Shown in pieces: positions 45,903 to 54,812 of a stretch of 64,000 nt of DNA; the stretch's first letter is position 1, and every line of letters begins with the position of its first letter. A program made the translations under genes and the position numbers. The DNA comes from Streptomyces sp. Tu6071 (GTDB taxonomy: Bacteria; Actinomycetota; Actinomycetes; Streptomycetales; Streptomycetaceae): contig NZ_CM001165.1 of NCBI RefSeq assembly GCF_000213055.1, positions 1,798,001-1,862,000 on the forward strand, given 5' to 3'. The notes beneath the pieces are model-generated. The model made no database searches. It was given only the letters and a program-made list of their open reading frames with translations, and was not told the origin of the DNA.

Positions 45903-46196
45903 ATGGGTTTCATCGACAACATCCGGGCACGACTGTCCCCGGCGAAGGACAAGGTGACCGATCTCGCCCAGCAGCACGGCGACAAGATCGGCGACGGCCT
46001 CGACAAGGCCGCCAAGACCGTGGACGAGCGCACCAAAGGCAAGTACTCCGACCGCATCCAGTCGGGCACGGACAAGGCCAAGGACGCTGTCGAACGGATG
46101 GGCAAGAAGGACGGCGAGGGCGACGGCGGTACGGGCGGGGGCGGTACGGGCGGGGGCGGAGGCTCGCAGCAGCCGCCCGGCTCGTCGGGAGGCTGA
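45903..46196 (+). CDS. MT0933-like antitoxin family protein
   Basis: A 97-residue protein of the Rv0909/MT0933-like antitoxin family. The ordered part (residues 1-62) is charged and helical: GFIDNIRARLSPAKDKVTDL, AQQHGDKIGDGLDKAAKTVD and RTKGKYSDRIQSGTDKAKDA. The tail is Gly/Ser-rich. GAGGAGGGA stands ahead of the ATG at 45903. In mycobacteria such genes pair with a toxin gene, but no toxin-like neighbour is present here, so an antitoxin role in this strain is doubtful. Confidence 0.72.
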   Translation: MGFIDNIRARLSPAKDKVTDLAQQHGDKIGDGLDKAAKTVDERTKGKYSDRIQSGTDKAKDAVERMGKKDGEGDGGTGGGGTGGGGGSQQPPGSSGG

Positions 46197-46236
46197 GGCC
46201 GCGCTCGCGGACGCTTCACGAGTCCGATGGCTCGTA

Positions 46237-46350
46237 GGGGCCGGTGCGGGTGGCTATGGGCCGGTGCGGATGGTGCCGGTGCGGAGGGTTACGAGCCGGT
46301 GCGGGGGCTACGGGCCGGTGCGGGGGGCTACGGGGCCGGTGCGGGTGGTT
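46237..46350. repeat. GCCGGTGCGG minisatellite
   Basis: GCCGGTGCGG recurs about every 18-22 bp (six or so copies) with variable GGCTACGG spacers, in the 307-bp gap between the antitoxin-like gene and the LigB-like gene. Noncoding; no other element is seen in the gap. Confidence 0.75.
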
Positions 46351-46503
46351 GCAGGCCAACGCCTCGCACCGGGCCTTTCCGCCGCGCGGGTCGGAGCTGC
46401 GCGGCGCACCGGCTGCGGTCGTCCGTGCCGTACGCCGCCTGCCGGGCTCGCCGCCTGCCGTCGGGGGCCCCTGTCTTTGGGTTGCCCGGGGCGGAGGCGG
46501 GGC

Positions 46504-47235
46504 TCAGGACCACGCGGCGACGAAGTAGCCCACTCCGTACGGGGCCTCCTCGTAGAGCAGGCTGCCCGTGAGGTCCGTGCCGCGCGCGGCACCCGCGAGC
46601 ACCTGCCAGGGTGCCCTTCCGGCGCAGCCGAGCGCACGTGCGGTGGCGGGGTCGAGCGCGGCAAGGCCCTCGGTGTCCGCGTCGGCGAGTGCTTTCGCGA
46701 CGGCGCTGTCCCAGGGGGCAGCGCGCTCGTCCAGGTAGCCGGGGGCCTTGACCGTCCGCATCGTGCTCCCGTCGCCGAGGGCCAGCACCGCGAGGCGCTC
46801 CTCGGGGACCCGCAGTGACTCGCCGAGGGCGAGGCACTCCTCGGTCCCGCTCTCCTCACCGACCGCGAGCCCGGAGACGGGGGCCGCCGCCCAAGCGGCG
46901 TTCTCCAGCAGCCAGGCGCCCACGGCGAGGGAAGCGGGCAGCACGGGCCTGTCATCCGTCGTACGCGCCGACTCCGCCTGGCCCACTCGCGCGAGCCGTA
47001 CGTTCACCGGCACGCCGAACCCGTGGAAGCCACCACGCGCGCCTTCACCGTGTCGCACGGCCCCGGCACCCGCGACGGGCCCGACGACGAGCAGCCGGTC
47101 GGGCCGCGACGCGGCGAGCACGGAGAGCGCGTCGGCACACGCGGCCCGCAAAGCGTCGAGCTCCCCCGCGGCTCCCGCCGCGATCCGGGGAACCAGCAAA
47201 GGAGGGCACGGGCAGAGAGCTGCGGCGACAAGCAT
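46504..47235 (-). CDS. Class III extradiol dioxygenase LigB-like domain protein
   Basis: A 243-residue protein that resembles the class III extradiol ring-cleavage dioxygenase subunit B / MEMO-like fold found upstream of miaA in many Streptomyces. It begins MLVAAALCPCPPLLVPRIAA, followed by LDALRAACADALSVLAASRP and DRLLVVGPV, and continues with LAVLALGDGSTMRTVKAPGY. The iron-binding His pair of true dioxygenases is not clearly present (HGFGVPVN region is the only candidate), so catalytic activity is uncertain. It stands alone with repeat-rich gaps on both sides. Confidence 0.7.
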   Translation of the reverse strand: MLVAAALCPCPPLLVPRIAAGAAGELDALRAACADALSVLAASRPDRLLVVGPVAGAGAVRHGEGARGGFHGFGVPVNVRLARVGQAESARTTDDRPVLPASLAVGAWLLENAAWAAAPVSGLAVGEESGTEECLALGESLRVPEERLAVLALGDGSTMRTVKAPGYLDERAAPWDSAVAKALADADTEGLAALDPATARALGCAGRAPWQVLAGAARGTDLTGSLLYEEAPYGVGYFVAAWS

Positions 47236-47381
47236 GATCGGCAGCGTAGTCCGTGGGGGCGACGGGATGGGGGTTGCGGGGCGGGGGCGGGGCGACGGGG
47301 CGGTGCGGTGGTGTGACGGCAGGTGCGGTGGTGCGGTGGGTCGTGAGGCACGGCGCGGGGGCGACGGCGGGCATCGGGGGA

Positions 47382-47515
47382 CCTGGCTGGCGCGAGGCTA
47401 GGGCGTCCGGAGACGTTGCGGGGGGCTCGGCTGGGCACGGGGCAAGGACGTCGTGAGGCGTTACGGGGGCTCGACTGGCGCGGGGAGAAGGCATCGGCAG
47501 GCGTTGCGGAACGGC
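47382..47515. repeat. About 44-bp imperfect tandem repeat
   Basis: Three units, each with a GGCTGGC/GACTGGC-type start and a GGCGTTGCGGGG-type end, begin near 47382, 47427 and 47471. They lie in the 859-bp gap between the LigB-like gene and miaB, where no gene is supported. Confidence 0.55.
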
Positions 47516-47651
47516 CCTCGGCATGCGCGGTGCGGGGGCGTCGGCAGGCGAGAACCGGGACTCGGGCTAGGCCAAGCGTCCATCCACGGCAGGTCCGCGC
47601 AGGGCAGGTGCGAACTGCCGAAGTCTTTGCGCCCGTCGCGGTCCGGTCCGG

Positions 47652-47890
47652 CTGTCCGTCGACCCCGGGTGCGGGGCGAAGCTCTCGCTGAGGGCCCAGT
47701 CCCTCCGAGGGCGTCCCCTGGCAAATCAGCGCGCCGCATCCGGCCGGGACATTGCCCAGTCGCCGTTCGGCTGTCCGCCGGCCCCGGGGACGGGGCGGAG
47801 TTGCCGCCGAGGGCGGCGCCTTCCGAGGGCAGCCCCCGGCGGATCAGCGCGGCAGATCCGCCCAGCCCGGGGGCGTTGCCCCGTCGCCGT
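47652..47890. repeat. Diverged direct duplication of about 119 bp
   Basis: The segment starting CTGTCCGTCGACCCCGGG at 47652 recurs at 47771 as CTGTCCGCCGGCCCCGGG. Shared landmarks follow in order in both copies: GAGGGC, TCCGAGGGC, ATCAGCGCG, ATTGCCC/GTTGCCC and GTCGCCGT. Conservation of these blocks within a noncoding gap suggests a duplicated element or remnants of one. Confidence 0.7.
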
Positions 47891-48094
47891 ACGACTGCCC
47901 AACTCGCCGAGTGAGCGGCGCAGCCGGTACGCCTACTGCTGGTCACCGCAATCCCTGCGCCGCCACACCAGGGCCCGCGTTCCAAGCCCCCACTGAGGCT
48001 CGGCCCCCGCCCGGTTGAAACCCACGCACGGAGCTCGGCTCCATGCGCCCTCGGCCCGCCCACCCTGCGTGCTTCCACGAGGCCCCTGAAGGGG

Positions 48095-49639
48095 TCAGTC
48101 GCAGCCGCAGCCCTGCGTGACGGCGGCGGCCGGCTGGGGGGCCGGGGCGCCGATGGTCGGGAGGCCCAGCATGACGCCGGCCGGCTTTGCCGTCTCGGCG
48201 GTCGTGCGCTTCTCCCAGGCGTCACCCGCGCGGGTGCGCCGGACGCCGCGGGGGGTGCCCTCGGCGAGGAGGTGGTGGGGAGCCGCGTAGGTGATGTCGA
48301 CGGTGACGACGTCCCCTGGTCGCACCGGCTCCTGCGGCTTGGTGAAGTGGACCAGGCGGTTGTCGGGGGCGCGCCCCGAGAGCCGCTGTGTCGCGCCGTC
48401 CTTGCGCCCCTCACCCTCGGCGACCATGACGTCCAGGGTGCGGCCGACCAGCTTCTTGTTCTCCTCCCAGGAGATCTCCTCCTGGAGCGCGACCAGCCGC
48501 TCGTAGCGCTTCTGGACGACCTCCTTGGGGATCTGGTTCTCCATCTCGGCCGCCGGAGTGCCGGGGCGCTTCGAGTACTGGAAGGTGAAGGCCGCGGCGA
48601 AACGCGCCTCGCGGACGACGTGCAGCGTCTGCTCGAAGTCCTCCTCGGTCTCGCCGGGGAAGCCCACGATGATGTCGGTGCTGATGGCGGCGTCCGGGAT
48701 CGCGGCACGGACCTTCTCGATGATGCCGAGGTACCGGTCCTGGCGATAGGAGCGGCGCATCGCGCGCAGCACGGTGTCCGAGCCGGACTGGAGCGGCATG
48801 TGCAGCTGGGGCATCACGTTGGGCGTCTCGGCCATGGCGGCGATGACGTCGTCGGTGAAGTCGCGCGGGTGCGGGGACGTGAAGCGGACGCGCTCCAGGC
48901 CCTCGATGCCGCCGCAGGCACGCAGCAGCTTGCTGAACGCCTCGCGGTCGCCGATGTCGCTGCCGTAGGCGTTGACGTTCTGGCCGAGGAGGGTGATCTC
49001 GCTGACGCCCTCGGCGACGAGCGCCTCGACCTCGGCCAGGATGTCGCCCGGCCTGCGGTCCTTCTCCTTGCCGCGCAGGGCGGGGACGATGCAGAAGGTG
49101 CAGGTGTTGTTGCAGCCGACGGAGACGGAGACCCACGCGGCGTAGGCGGACTCGCGGCGGGTCGGCAGCGTGGAGGGGAACGCCTCCAGGGACTCGGCGA
49201 TCTCCACCTGGGCCTCCTCCTGGACGCGGGCGCGTTCGAGGAGGACGGGGAGCTTACCGATGTTGTGGGTGCCGAAGACGACGTCGACCCAGGGGGCCCG
49301 GTCGACGATGGTCTGCCGGTCCTTCTGGGCCAGGCAGCCCCCGACCGCGATCTGCATGCCGGGGCGCTCGGTCTTCTTCGGGGCGAGGCGGCCGAGGTTG
49401 CCGTAGAGACGGTTGTCGGCGTTCTCGCGCACCGCGCAGGTGTTGAAGACGACGACGTCCGCGCCGCCGTCCTCGGCGCCCTCGGGGGCGCGCACGTATC
49501 CGGCACCCTCCAGGAGGCCGGCGAGCCGTTCCGAGTCGTGCACGTTCATCTGACATCCGTAGGTGCGGATCTCGTATGTCCTGGCCTGTGTGCCGGCCTG
49601 CTGAACGTCCACCACGGGGCTCCGGTCGCTGCTGCTCAT
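48095..49639 (-). CDS. miaB: tRNA-2-methylthio-N6-dimethylallyladenosine synthase
   Basis: Radical SAM methylthiotransferase acting on i6A37 of tRNA after MiaA. The 514-residue protein has the N-terminal UPF0004 domain with cluster cysteines in [14 protein letters not shown] and VGGCLAQ, the radical SAM motif [12 protein letters not shown], and a TRAM domain ([20 protein letters not shown]). The tail ends TQGCGCD after an Ala/Pro-rich linker. The ATG at 49639 gives the usual start ahead of [13 protein letters not shown]. It is divergent from the TAXI gene. Confidence 0.95.
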   Translation of the reverse strand: MSSSDRSPVVDVQQAGTQARTYEIRTYGCQMNVHDSERLAGLLEGAGYVRAPEGAEDGGADVVVFNTCAVRENADNRLYGNLGRLAPKKTERPGMQIAVGGCLAQKDRQTIVDRAPWVDVVFGTHNIGKLPVLLERARVQEEAQVEIAESLEAFPSTLPTRRESAYAAWVSVSVGCNNTCTFCIVPALRGKEKDRRPGDILAEVEALVAEGVSEITLLGQNVNAYGSDIGDREAFSKLLRACGGIEGLERVRFTSPHPRDFTDDVIAAMAETPNVMPQLHMPLQSGSDTVLRAMRRSYRQDRYLGIIEKVRAAIPDAAISTDIIVGFPGETEEDFEQTLHVVREARFAAAFTFQYSKRPGTPAAEMENQIPKEVVQKRYERLVALQEEISWEENKKLVGRTLDVMVAEGEGRKDGATQRLSGRAPDNRLVHFTKPQEPVRPGDVVTVDITYAAPHHLLAEGTPRGVRRTRAGDAWEKRTTAETAKPAGVMLGLPTIGAPAPQPAAAVTQGCGCD

Positions 49640-49840
49640 GCGGACAAGGGTAGGCGAGTGGGGAGAAGCGCCCGACCGCCGGTGGGACGGGCGGCAGAGG
49701 CCACCCTGAGGGCGAGGGAGACCGCACCCTGAGCGCGCGGGCCCGGCGGGAGCCTTGGGAGCACTGGGATGCGGCGGTCCGGACCGGGCGCGGTCCCCGG
49801 TCGGGACGGAGCGGAACCCCGAGACGGACGGGGCACAGGC

Positions 49841-49925
49841 TCAGGGATGTTTCAGGGAAGCCCCTGAGTGATCTCTCAGGGACTTCCCCGAGGGTCGATC
49901 AGGGTGAACCCTGAGGCATCCCTGA
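49841..49925. promoter_or_regulatory. Dense TCAGGG/CCCTGA operator-like array
   Basis: Seven copies of TCAGGG or its complement occur in 85 bp: 49841, 49852, 49862, 49876, 49899, 49909 and 49920. Two pairs form perfect inverted repeats with 4-bp spacers, TCAGGGAAGCCCCTGA (49852-49867) and TCAGGGTGAACCCTGA (49899-49914), 47 bp apart. The array ends 53 bp before the TAXI gene start and is 200 bp from the miaB start. It looks like a cooperative repressor or response-regulator site. Confidence 0.65.
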
Positions 49926-49977
49926 TCTCTGCCGGAACCTCTGGTGTTCACCCTGTGTGACTGGCAGGATCGTGGCC

Positions 49978-50973
49978 ATGACCTCGTTCCTCTCCCGGTT
50001 CGGCCGGGGCACGGTGCTCGGCGGCGCGGCGGTGTGTGCCGTCGTGATCGGGCTGCTCCTGTGGTGGCTGCTGCCCCTCGGGAGCGCGCAGCCGCGCGGG
50101 ACCGTGGTGTTCAGCACCGGGGTGCGCTCGGGCGTCTACGAGAAGTACGGCGAACTCCTCAAGCACGCCGTGGACCGTGATCTGCCGCGTGTCCGGATGG
50201 AGTTGCGCGCGAGCGAGGGCTCGCAGGAGAACGTGGCCCGGGTGGCGACCGGGAAGGCGGACTTCACCATCGCGGCGGCCGACGCCGTGGAGAAGTACCG
50301 GGAGGACGGCGGCGAGGGCGCGGAGAGCCTGCGTGGCTGCGCGCGACTCTACGACGACTACCTGCAACTCGTCGTCGCCGAGTCCTCCGGCATCCACAAA
50401 GTCGCCGATCTCCGGGGCAAGCGGGTCGCGGTGGGGCAGGTGGGGTCCGGGGTGCGGCTGATAGCGGACCGCTTGCTCACGAAGGCGGGCCTCGATCCCG
50501 AGCACGACATCACCCCGGTGGGCATCGGGATCGACACGATGAACGAGCAGCTGAAGCGCGGGAAGATCGACGCCTTCTTCTGGTCCGGCGGTCTGCCTAC
50601 GGTCTCCGTGCGTGAGCTGTCCGAGACGTTCCCGGTACGGTTCGTGCCGCTCGGGGACCTGGTGGACGCTGTGCGGCACGCGGGCGGCGAGGGGCGTTTC
50701 TACCGGACGGCGGTCATGCCGCGAGATGCCTACCCCGCCGCGCACAACGACGGCACCGTGATGACGCTCGCGGTCGCGAATCTGCTGGTCACCCGGGATT
50801 CCCTGGACCCGGACCTGACGGAGGGAGTCACGCGGACTGTCATTGCCAGCCGCGACGGCATAGGCCAGCAGGTGCACGCGGCACAGAAGGTCGATCTGCG
50901 CACCGCCATCTACACCGACCCCCTCGAACTGCACGAGGGCGCGCAGCAGTACTACCGGTCGGTGAAGCCATGA
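49978..50973 (+). CDS. TAXI family TRAP-type solute-binding protein (orphan)
   Basis: A 331-residue extracytoplasmic binding protein. One hydrophobic segment near the start (LGGAAVCAVVIGLLLWWLLPLG) is an uncleaved anchor or signal peptide. The TAXI pattern follows: FSTGVRSGVYEKYGELLKH, ASEGSQENVARVATGKADF, LRGKRVAVGQVGSGVRLIAD, and KIDAFFWSGGLPTVSVREL. TAXI proteins bind dicarboxylates or amino acids such as glutamate. No TRAP permease genes are present; instead the convergent gene is the sensor kinase gluK, so a sensory partner role is likely. The ATG at 49978 follows AGGAT at seven bases. An operator-like array lies 53 bp upstream. Confidence 0.85.
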   Translation: MTSFLSRFGRGTVLGGAAVCAVVIGLLLWWLLPLGSAQPRGTVVFSTGVRSGVYEKYGELLKHAVDRDLPRVRMELRASEGSQENVARVATGKADFTIAAADAVEKYREDGGEGAESLRGCARLYDDYLQLVVAESSGIHKVADLRGKRVAVGQVGSGVRLIADRLLTKAGLDPEHDITPVGIGIDTMNEQLKRGKIDAFFWSGGLPTVSVRELSETFPVRFVPLGDLVDAVRHAGGEGRFYRTAVMPRDAYPAAHNDGTVMTLAVANLLVTRDSLDPDLTEGVTRTVIASRDGIGQQVHAAQKVDLRTAIYTDPLELHEGAQQYYRSVKP

Positions 50974-51291
50974 CCTCGTGGTGGCTGACCTCGTGACGGC
51001 CCTGGCCCCGCGACGACCCTGTCCTCGTGAGGGCTCTGGCTTGAGGGCCATGTCTTGTGAGGGTGTTGGTCTCGTGAGGCTGTGACCGCGCCGGGTCGGG
51101 CGCGTCGGGTGGCGCCAGGCTCGGGCGGCGTCGTGACCGCGTGGTACTGGGACGGCGTGTACGCGGCGCTGGGACCGCGTGGTGTTGTGACTGCCGGTGC
51201 CACCACCGCCTGACGGCATGACAGGGGTACAGCGAGAAGCCGTACAGCGAGAAGCCTCCAGCCCCTCCCCCGGCCGGACGCACCTCTCGCC
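50974..51291. other. Convergent gap with degenerate CTCGTGAGG repeats
   Basis: 318 bp between the TAXI gene and gluK stops. TCGTGAGGGC/TTGTGAGGGT/TCGTGAGGCT-like copies occur between 51025 and 51085. No gene is supported. Confidence 0.45.
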
Positions 51292-52836
51292 CTACTCGCC
51301 GGTCAACGGCGCCGTGTTCGCGGGGCGGTTGCGGGGGATGACCAGGTCGGCGCTGAGGCCGTGGGGGTGGTGGTGGCGGTACTCCAGGGCGCCGCCGCCG
51401 GCTTCGAGGAGGGCGCGGGTGATGGAGAGGCCGAGACCGGAGCCGTGGATGTTCTGGTGGCGGTTGCTGCGCCAGAAGCGGTCGCCGATACGGCCGAGTT
51501 CCTCCTCGGTGAGTCCGGGGCCCTCGTCGGTGACGGTGATGACGACCTCGCCGGGTCTGGCCTCCACCGTGAGGTCGACGGCGGCATCGGCGGGGGTGAA
51601 CTTGAGAGCGTTGTCGAGTACGGCGTCGAGGGCGCTGGAGAGCGCGATGGGGTCGGCCCAGCCGGTGACGGCGGGGCAGGTGCCGGTGAGCCGAACGCCT
51701 TTCTCCTCGGCGAGGGGCCGCCAGGAGGAGAGGCGTTCCTGGGCGAGGGCGCCGATGTCGGTGAGGGTGAGGTCGGCCTCGGTGTGCTCGGCGAGGGCGA
51801 GGCCGAGGAGGTCGTCGAGCACGCGGGCGAGGCGTTGGCCCTCGGTGCGGACGGAGGCGACCTCCTCGTTGTCCTCGGGGAGTTCGAGGGCGAGGAGTTC
51901 GATGCGAAGCAGGAGCGCGGAGAGGGGGTTGCGGAGTTGGTGCGAGGCGTCGGCCACGAAGGCGCGTTGTTGTTCGAGGACGCTCTCGACGTTGTCGGCC
52001 ATCTCGTTGAAGGAGGTGGCGAGGCGGCGGAGTTCGGGCGGGCCGCCGGTGGGGGCGACGCGGGACTTGAGCCTGCCGGTGGCGATGTCGTGGGTCGTGG
52101 CGTCCAGGACGCGTACGGGACGCAGCACCCAGCCGGTCAGGCGCAGGGCCGCGCCGAGCGCGAGGAGCATGGCGGCGCCCTCGCCGACGGCGACGAGGAG
52201 CCACTTCTGGAGGGTGCGGGAGCGCAGCGCGCCGGTCGGGGAGTCGGTGACGACGACGGCGATGACATCGCCGTCCCGTATCACCGGCGAGGCCACGACG
52301 AGGCGGCGGCTCGTCTGCCAGGGCCACACCTGCTCGGGGTCGGGGCTGCGACGGCCGTTGAGGGCCTCGTCGTAGGCGGAGCGCGCCTCCTCGCCCGCGT
52401 CCTGGAAGGGCCGCGCGCGGCTGTGGACGGAGCCGGTGGGCTCCGGAAGCGCCGAGGCTCCTCCCTGGGAAATGGTCGTCCCGGGAAGGGAGGCGTCGGC
52501 TTCCGCGGGCGGCAGGTGCCAGCTGTGCGGGGCGGTCGCGAAGGGTTCACCGAGGCGGTCGAAGACGCCGACGTGGATGCCGTAGAGGCGGTAGTAGCGC
52601 CCGAGTTCGGTGTCGAGCGTGGCACTGCGCTCGGCGTCCTCGACGGTCGCGCCCGCGCCGCCGCCGTCCGTGTTGACGAACTGGGCGAGCGAGGCGAACC
52701 GCGCGGAGTCGTCGATGCGGTCGACGATCACCTTCTGCTGCTCCCCCGCCGCCATGCTGATGGCGAGCGGGAAGCCGAGGGCGAGCAGGACCCCGGCGAG
52801 CAGGACGATGAGCAGGGGAAGGAGCCGAGTGCGCAC
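51292..52836 (-). CDS. gluK: Sensor histidine kinase GluK
   Basis: Membrane sensor of the GluR-GluK system, which senses glutamate and controls its uptake in S. coelicolor. The 514-residue protein has TM1 (residues about 5-28), an extracellular sensor region of about 180 residues, TM2 (about 212-237), a HAMP linker, and the kinase core with the phospho-acceptor His299 in DASHQLRNPL, an N-box DAVLDNALKF, and DEGPGLTEEE and GSGLGLSITR ATP loops. The GTG at 52836 lies 9 bp after the gluR stop, so the pair is one operon. It converges on the TAXI binding protein gene. Confidence 0.92.
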   Translation of the reverse strand: MRTRLLPLLIVLLAGVLLALGFPLAISMAAGEQQKVIVDRIDDSARFASLAQFVNTDGGGAGATVEDAERSATLDTELGRYYRLYGIHVGVFDRLGEPFATAPHSWHLPPAEADASLPGTTISQGGASALPEPTGSVHSRARPFQDAGEEARSAYDEALNGRRSPDPEQVWPWQTSRRLVVASPVIRDGDVIAVVVTDSPTGALRSRTLQKWLLVAVGEGAAMLLALGAALRLTGWVLRPVRVLDATTHDIATGRLKSRVAPTGGPPELRRLATSFNEMADNVESVLEQQRAFVADASHQLRNPLSALLLRIELLALELPEDNEEVASVRTEGQRLARVLDDLLGLALAEHTEADLTLTDIGALAQERLSSWRPLAEEKGVRLTGTCPAVTGWADPIALSSALDAVLDNALKFTPADAAVDLTVEARPGEVVITVTDEGPGLTEEELGRIGDRFWRSNRHQNIHGSGLGLSITRALLEAGGGALEYRHHHPHGLSADLVIPRNRPANTAPLTGE

Positions 52837-52845
52837 CAGGACCCG

Positions 52846-53532
52846 CTAGGCGCCGGGGACGACGAGCTTGTACCCCACGCCGCGCACGGTCTCGATGAGG
52901 GCGGGGACCCCGATCTTGGCGCGCAGCGAGGCGATGTGGACCTCCAGGGTGCGCCCCGTGCCCTCCCAGCTCGTGCGCCAGACCTCGCTGATGATCTGCT
53001 CGCGGCGGTAGACGACGCCGGGGCGCAGGGCGAGGAGGGCGAGGAGGTCGAACTCCTTGCGGGTGAGCTGGACGGGCACGCCGTGGACGCTCACCTCGCG
53101 GGTCTCCGGCGTGAGGCGGACCGGGCCGAGCGCGGTCGTCCCGGGCTCGGAGGCGCTGGAGTGGGTACGGCGGGCGACGGCGTGGATGCGGGCGAGGAGT
53201 TCCCTCGTGTCGTACGGCTTGACGACGTAGTCGTCGGCGCCGAGGTTGAGCCCGTGTATGCGGGAGCGGACATCGGCACGCGCGGTGACCATGATGACGG
53301 GTACGGCGGAGCGCGTACGTATCTTGCCGCAGACCTCGTAGCCGTCCTGGTCGGGCAGTCCCAGGTCGAGGAGGACGACAGCGTACGGCTCCTCCTGCTC
53401 CTCGCCGGGGAGCAGGGCGCGCAGCGCGTCCTCGCCGTTCCGGGCGTGCGTCACCCGCAGGCCGTGGCGGGCCAGTACGGCGGAGAGCGCGGCGGCGACA
53501 TGGTTGTCGTCCTCCACGAGCAGCAGTCTCAC
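52846..53532 (-). CDS. gluR: Response regulator GluR (OmpR family)
   Basis: DNA-binding partner of GluK. The 228-residue protein has a receiver domain with the acidic pair EDD (residues 7-9), phospho-acceptor Asp56 (VVLLDLGLPDQDG), Thr in MVTARAD and Lys in VVKPYD, then an OmpR-type winged helix (LTRKEFDLLALLALRPGVVY, TLEVHIASLRAKIG, VRGVGYKL). The GTG start at 53532 is directly before RLLLVEDD. It is divergent from gluABCD, whose promoter region carries phased repeats that suit a regulator of this family. Confidence 0.93.
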   Translation of the reverse strand: MRLLLVEDDNHVAAALSAVLARHGLRVTHARNGEDALRALLPGEEQEEPYAVVLLDLGLPDQDGYEVCGKIRTRSAVPVIMVTARADVRSRIHGLNLGADDYVVKPYDTRELLARIHAVARRTHSSASEPGTTALGPVRLTPETREVSVHGVPVQLTRKEFDLLALLALRPGVVYRREQIISEVWRTSWEGTGRTLEVHIASLRAKIGVPALIETVRGVGYKLVVPGA

Positions 53533-53802
53533 CGTCCGTCACCTCCGTCGGCTGGGGTGGCCCGGCCCCCACCGGGGCCGGGTGTGCTGGTACGTACGCG
53601 ATCCGCGCCGCCCACGGTTCCCCGCGGGCGCGCGGGCAGGCGGGTGGTACGGGCGGGAGCGCGCGGGGGCGCTTTGGCATGTACTCCGATTCGCCCGGCG
53701 TGCGTCAAGAGGCTTCGGGGTTCGGGCGCGTTCTGTTATCCAGCCGGTACGAGGCGGCGGCGGAACAGGCACGCGACGTGCGCGGATGATCCCGGATCGT
53801 GA

Positions 53803-53849
53803 TGCTCAATTTCCGCTCAGATGTGCTGACGGTGCTCGCACCTGCTCAC
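53803..53849 (+). promoter_or_regulatory. Five phased TGCTCA-like direct repeats upstream of gluA
   Basis: TGCTCAA (53803), CGCTCAG (53814), TGCTGAC (53824), TGCTCGC (53833) and TGCTCAC (53843) follow one another at 11, 10, 9 and 10 bp, about one helical turn. This is the layout bound by OmpR-type response regulators. The last copy ends 40 bp before the gluA start codon. GluR, encoded divergently 270 bp away, is the obvious candidate. Confidence 0.7.
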
Positions 53850-53888
53850 TAGGGTCCACCCAACCGAGGAGGACGGAGTTGTGAGCCG

Positions 53889-54665
53889 ATGACCGCAGTA
53901 TCGGTGTCGAAGGACGCCGCGCCCACGAGCGAGGACCTGGTGGTCCTGAGCAAGGTGAACAAGCACTTCGGCGCACTCCATGTGCTTCAGGACATCGATC
54001 TGACGATCGGGCGCGGCGAGGTCGTCGTGGTGATCGGTCCCTCGGGGTCCGGGAAGTCCACGCTGTGCCGCACCATCAACCGCCTGGAGACGATCGACGA
54101 CGGCGCCATCACCATCGATGGCCTGCCGCTGCCGCAGGAGGGCAAGGAACTGGCCAGGCTGCGCGCCGACGTGGGCATGGTCTTCCAGTCGTTCAACCTG
54201 TTCGCCCACAAGACCGTGCTCCAGAACGTGATGCTCGGCCAGGTGAAGGTGCGCAAGGCCGAGAAGGGGGCCGCCGAGGAGAAGGCGCGGCAGCTCCTCG
54301 ACCGGGTGGGCGTCGGCTCGCAGGCCGACAAGTACCCCGCGCAGCTCTCCGGTGGTCAGCAGCAGCGCGTCGCGATCGCGCGGGCGCTGGCGATGGACCC
54401 GAAGGTCATGCTCTTCGACGAGCCGACCTCCGCGCTCGACCCGGAGATGATCAACGAGGTCCTGGAGGTCATGCAGCAACTGGCCCAGGAGGGCATGACG
54501 ATGGTGGTCGTCACGCACGAGATGGGCTTCGCCCGCTCCGCGGCGAACCGTGTGGTCTTCATGGCCGACGGGCGCATCGTGGAGGAGGCGACGCCGGACA
54601 AGTTCTTCAGCGCCCCGCGCAGCGACCGCGCCAAGGACTTCCTGTCGAAGATCCTCCAGCACTGA
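53889..54665 (+). CDS. gluA: Glutamate ABC transporter ATP-binding protein GluA
   Basis: Energises glutamate import together with GluBCD. The 258-residue ATPase has Walker [10 protein letters not shown], the Q-loop [15 protein letters not shown], signature [15 protein letters not shown], Walker [16 protein letters not shown] and the H-loop [10 protein letters not shown], typical of polar amino acid transporters. The only purine-rich site (GAGGAGGACGGAG) is somewhat far from the ATG at 53889, but no better in-frame start exists. First gene of gluABCD; a 343-bp spacer separates it from gluB. Confidence 0.95.
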   Translation: MTAVSVSKDAAPTSEDLVVLSKVNKHFGALHVLQDIDLTIGRGEVVVVIGPSGSGKSTLCRTINRLETIDDGAITIDGLPLPQEGKELARLRADVGMVFQSFNLFAHKTVLQNVMLGQVKVRKAEKGAAEEKARQLLDRVGVGSQADKYPAQLSGGQQQRVAIARALAMDPKVMLFDEPTSALDPEMINEVLEVMQQLAQEGMTMVVVTHEMGFARSAANRVVFMADGRIVEEATPDKFFSAPRSDRAKDFLSKILQH

Positions 54666-54722
54666 GCAACCCGCGGCGCCGAGCGTCCTCCGGCACCGGC
54701 ACACACCGGCCGCCGAAAGCCC

Positions 54723-54812
54723 GGCCCGCCCGACGTACAGCACGCCCGACGTACACCCCGCCGGACGCACAGGTCCCCGGACGCATAGTTCGCCGGACCT
54801 CAGAGGTCCCCG
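54723..54812. repeat. Degenerate 16-bp repeats between gluA and gluB
   Basis: CGCCCGACGTACAGCA, CGCCCGACGTACACC and then CGCCGGACGCACAGGT-like, CCCCGGACGCATAGTT-like and CGCCGGACCTCAGAGG-like units run in series at a 15-17 bp period. They fill part of the 343-bp gluA-gluB spacer. They may form RNA structure that sets the ratio of binding protein to ATPase. Confidence 0.55.
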
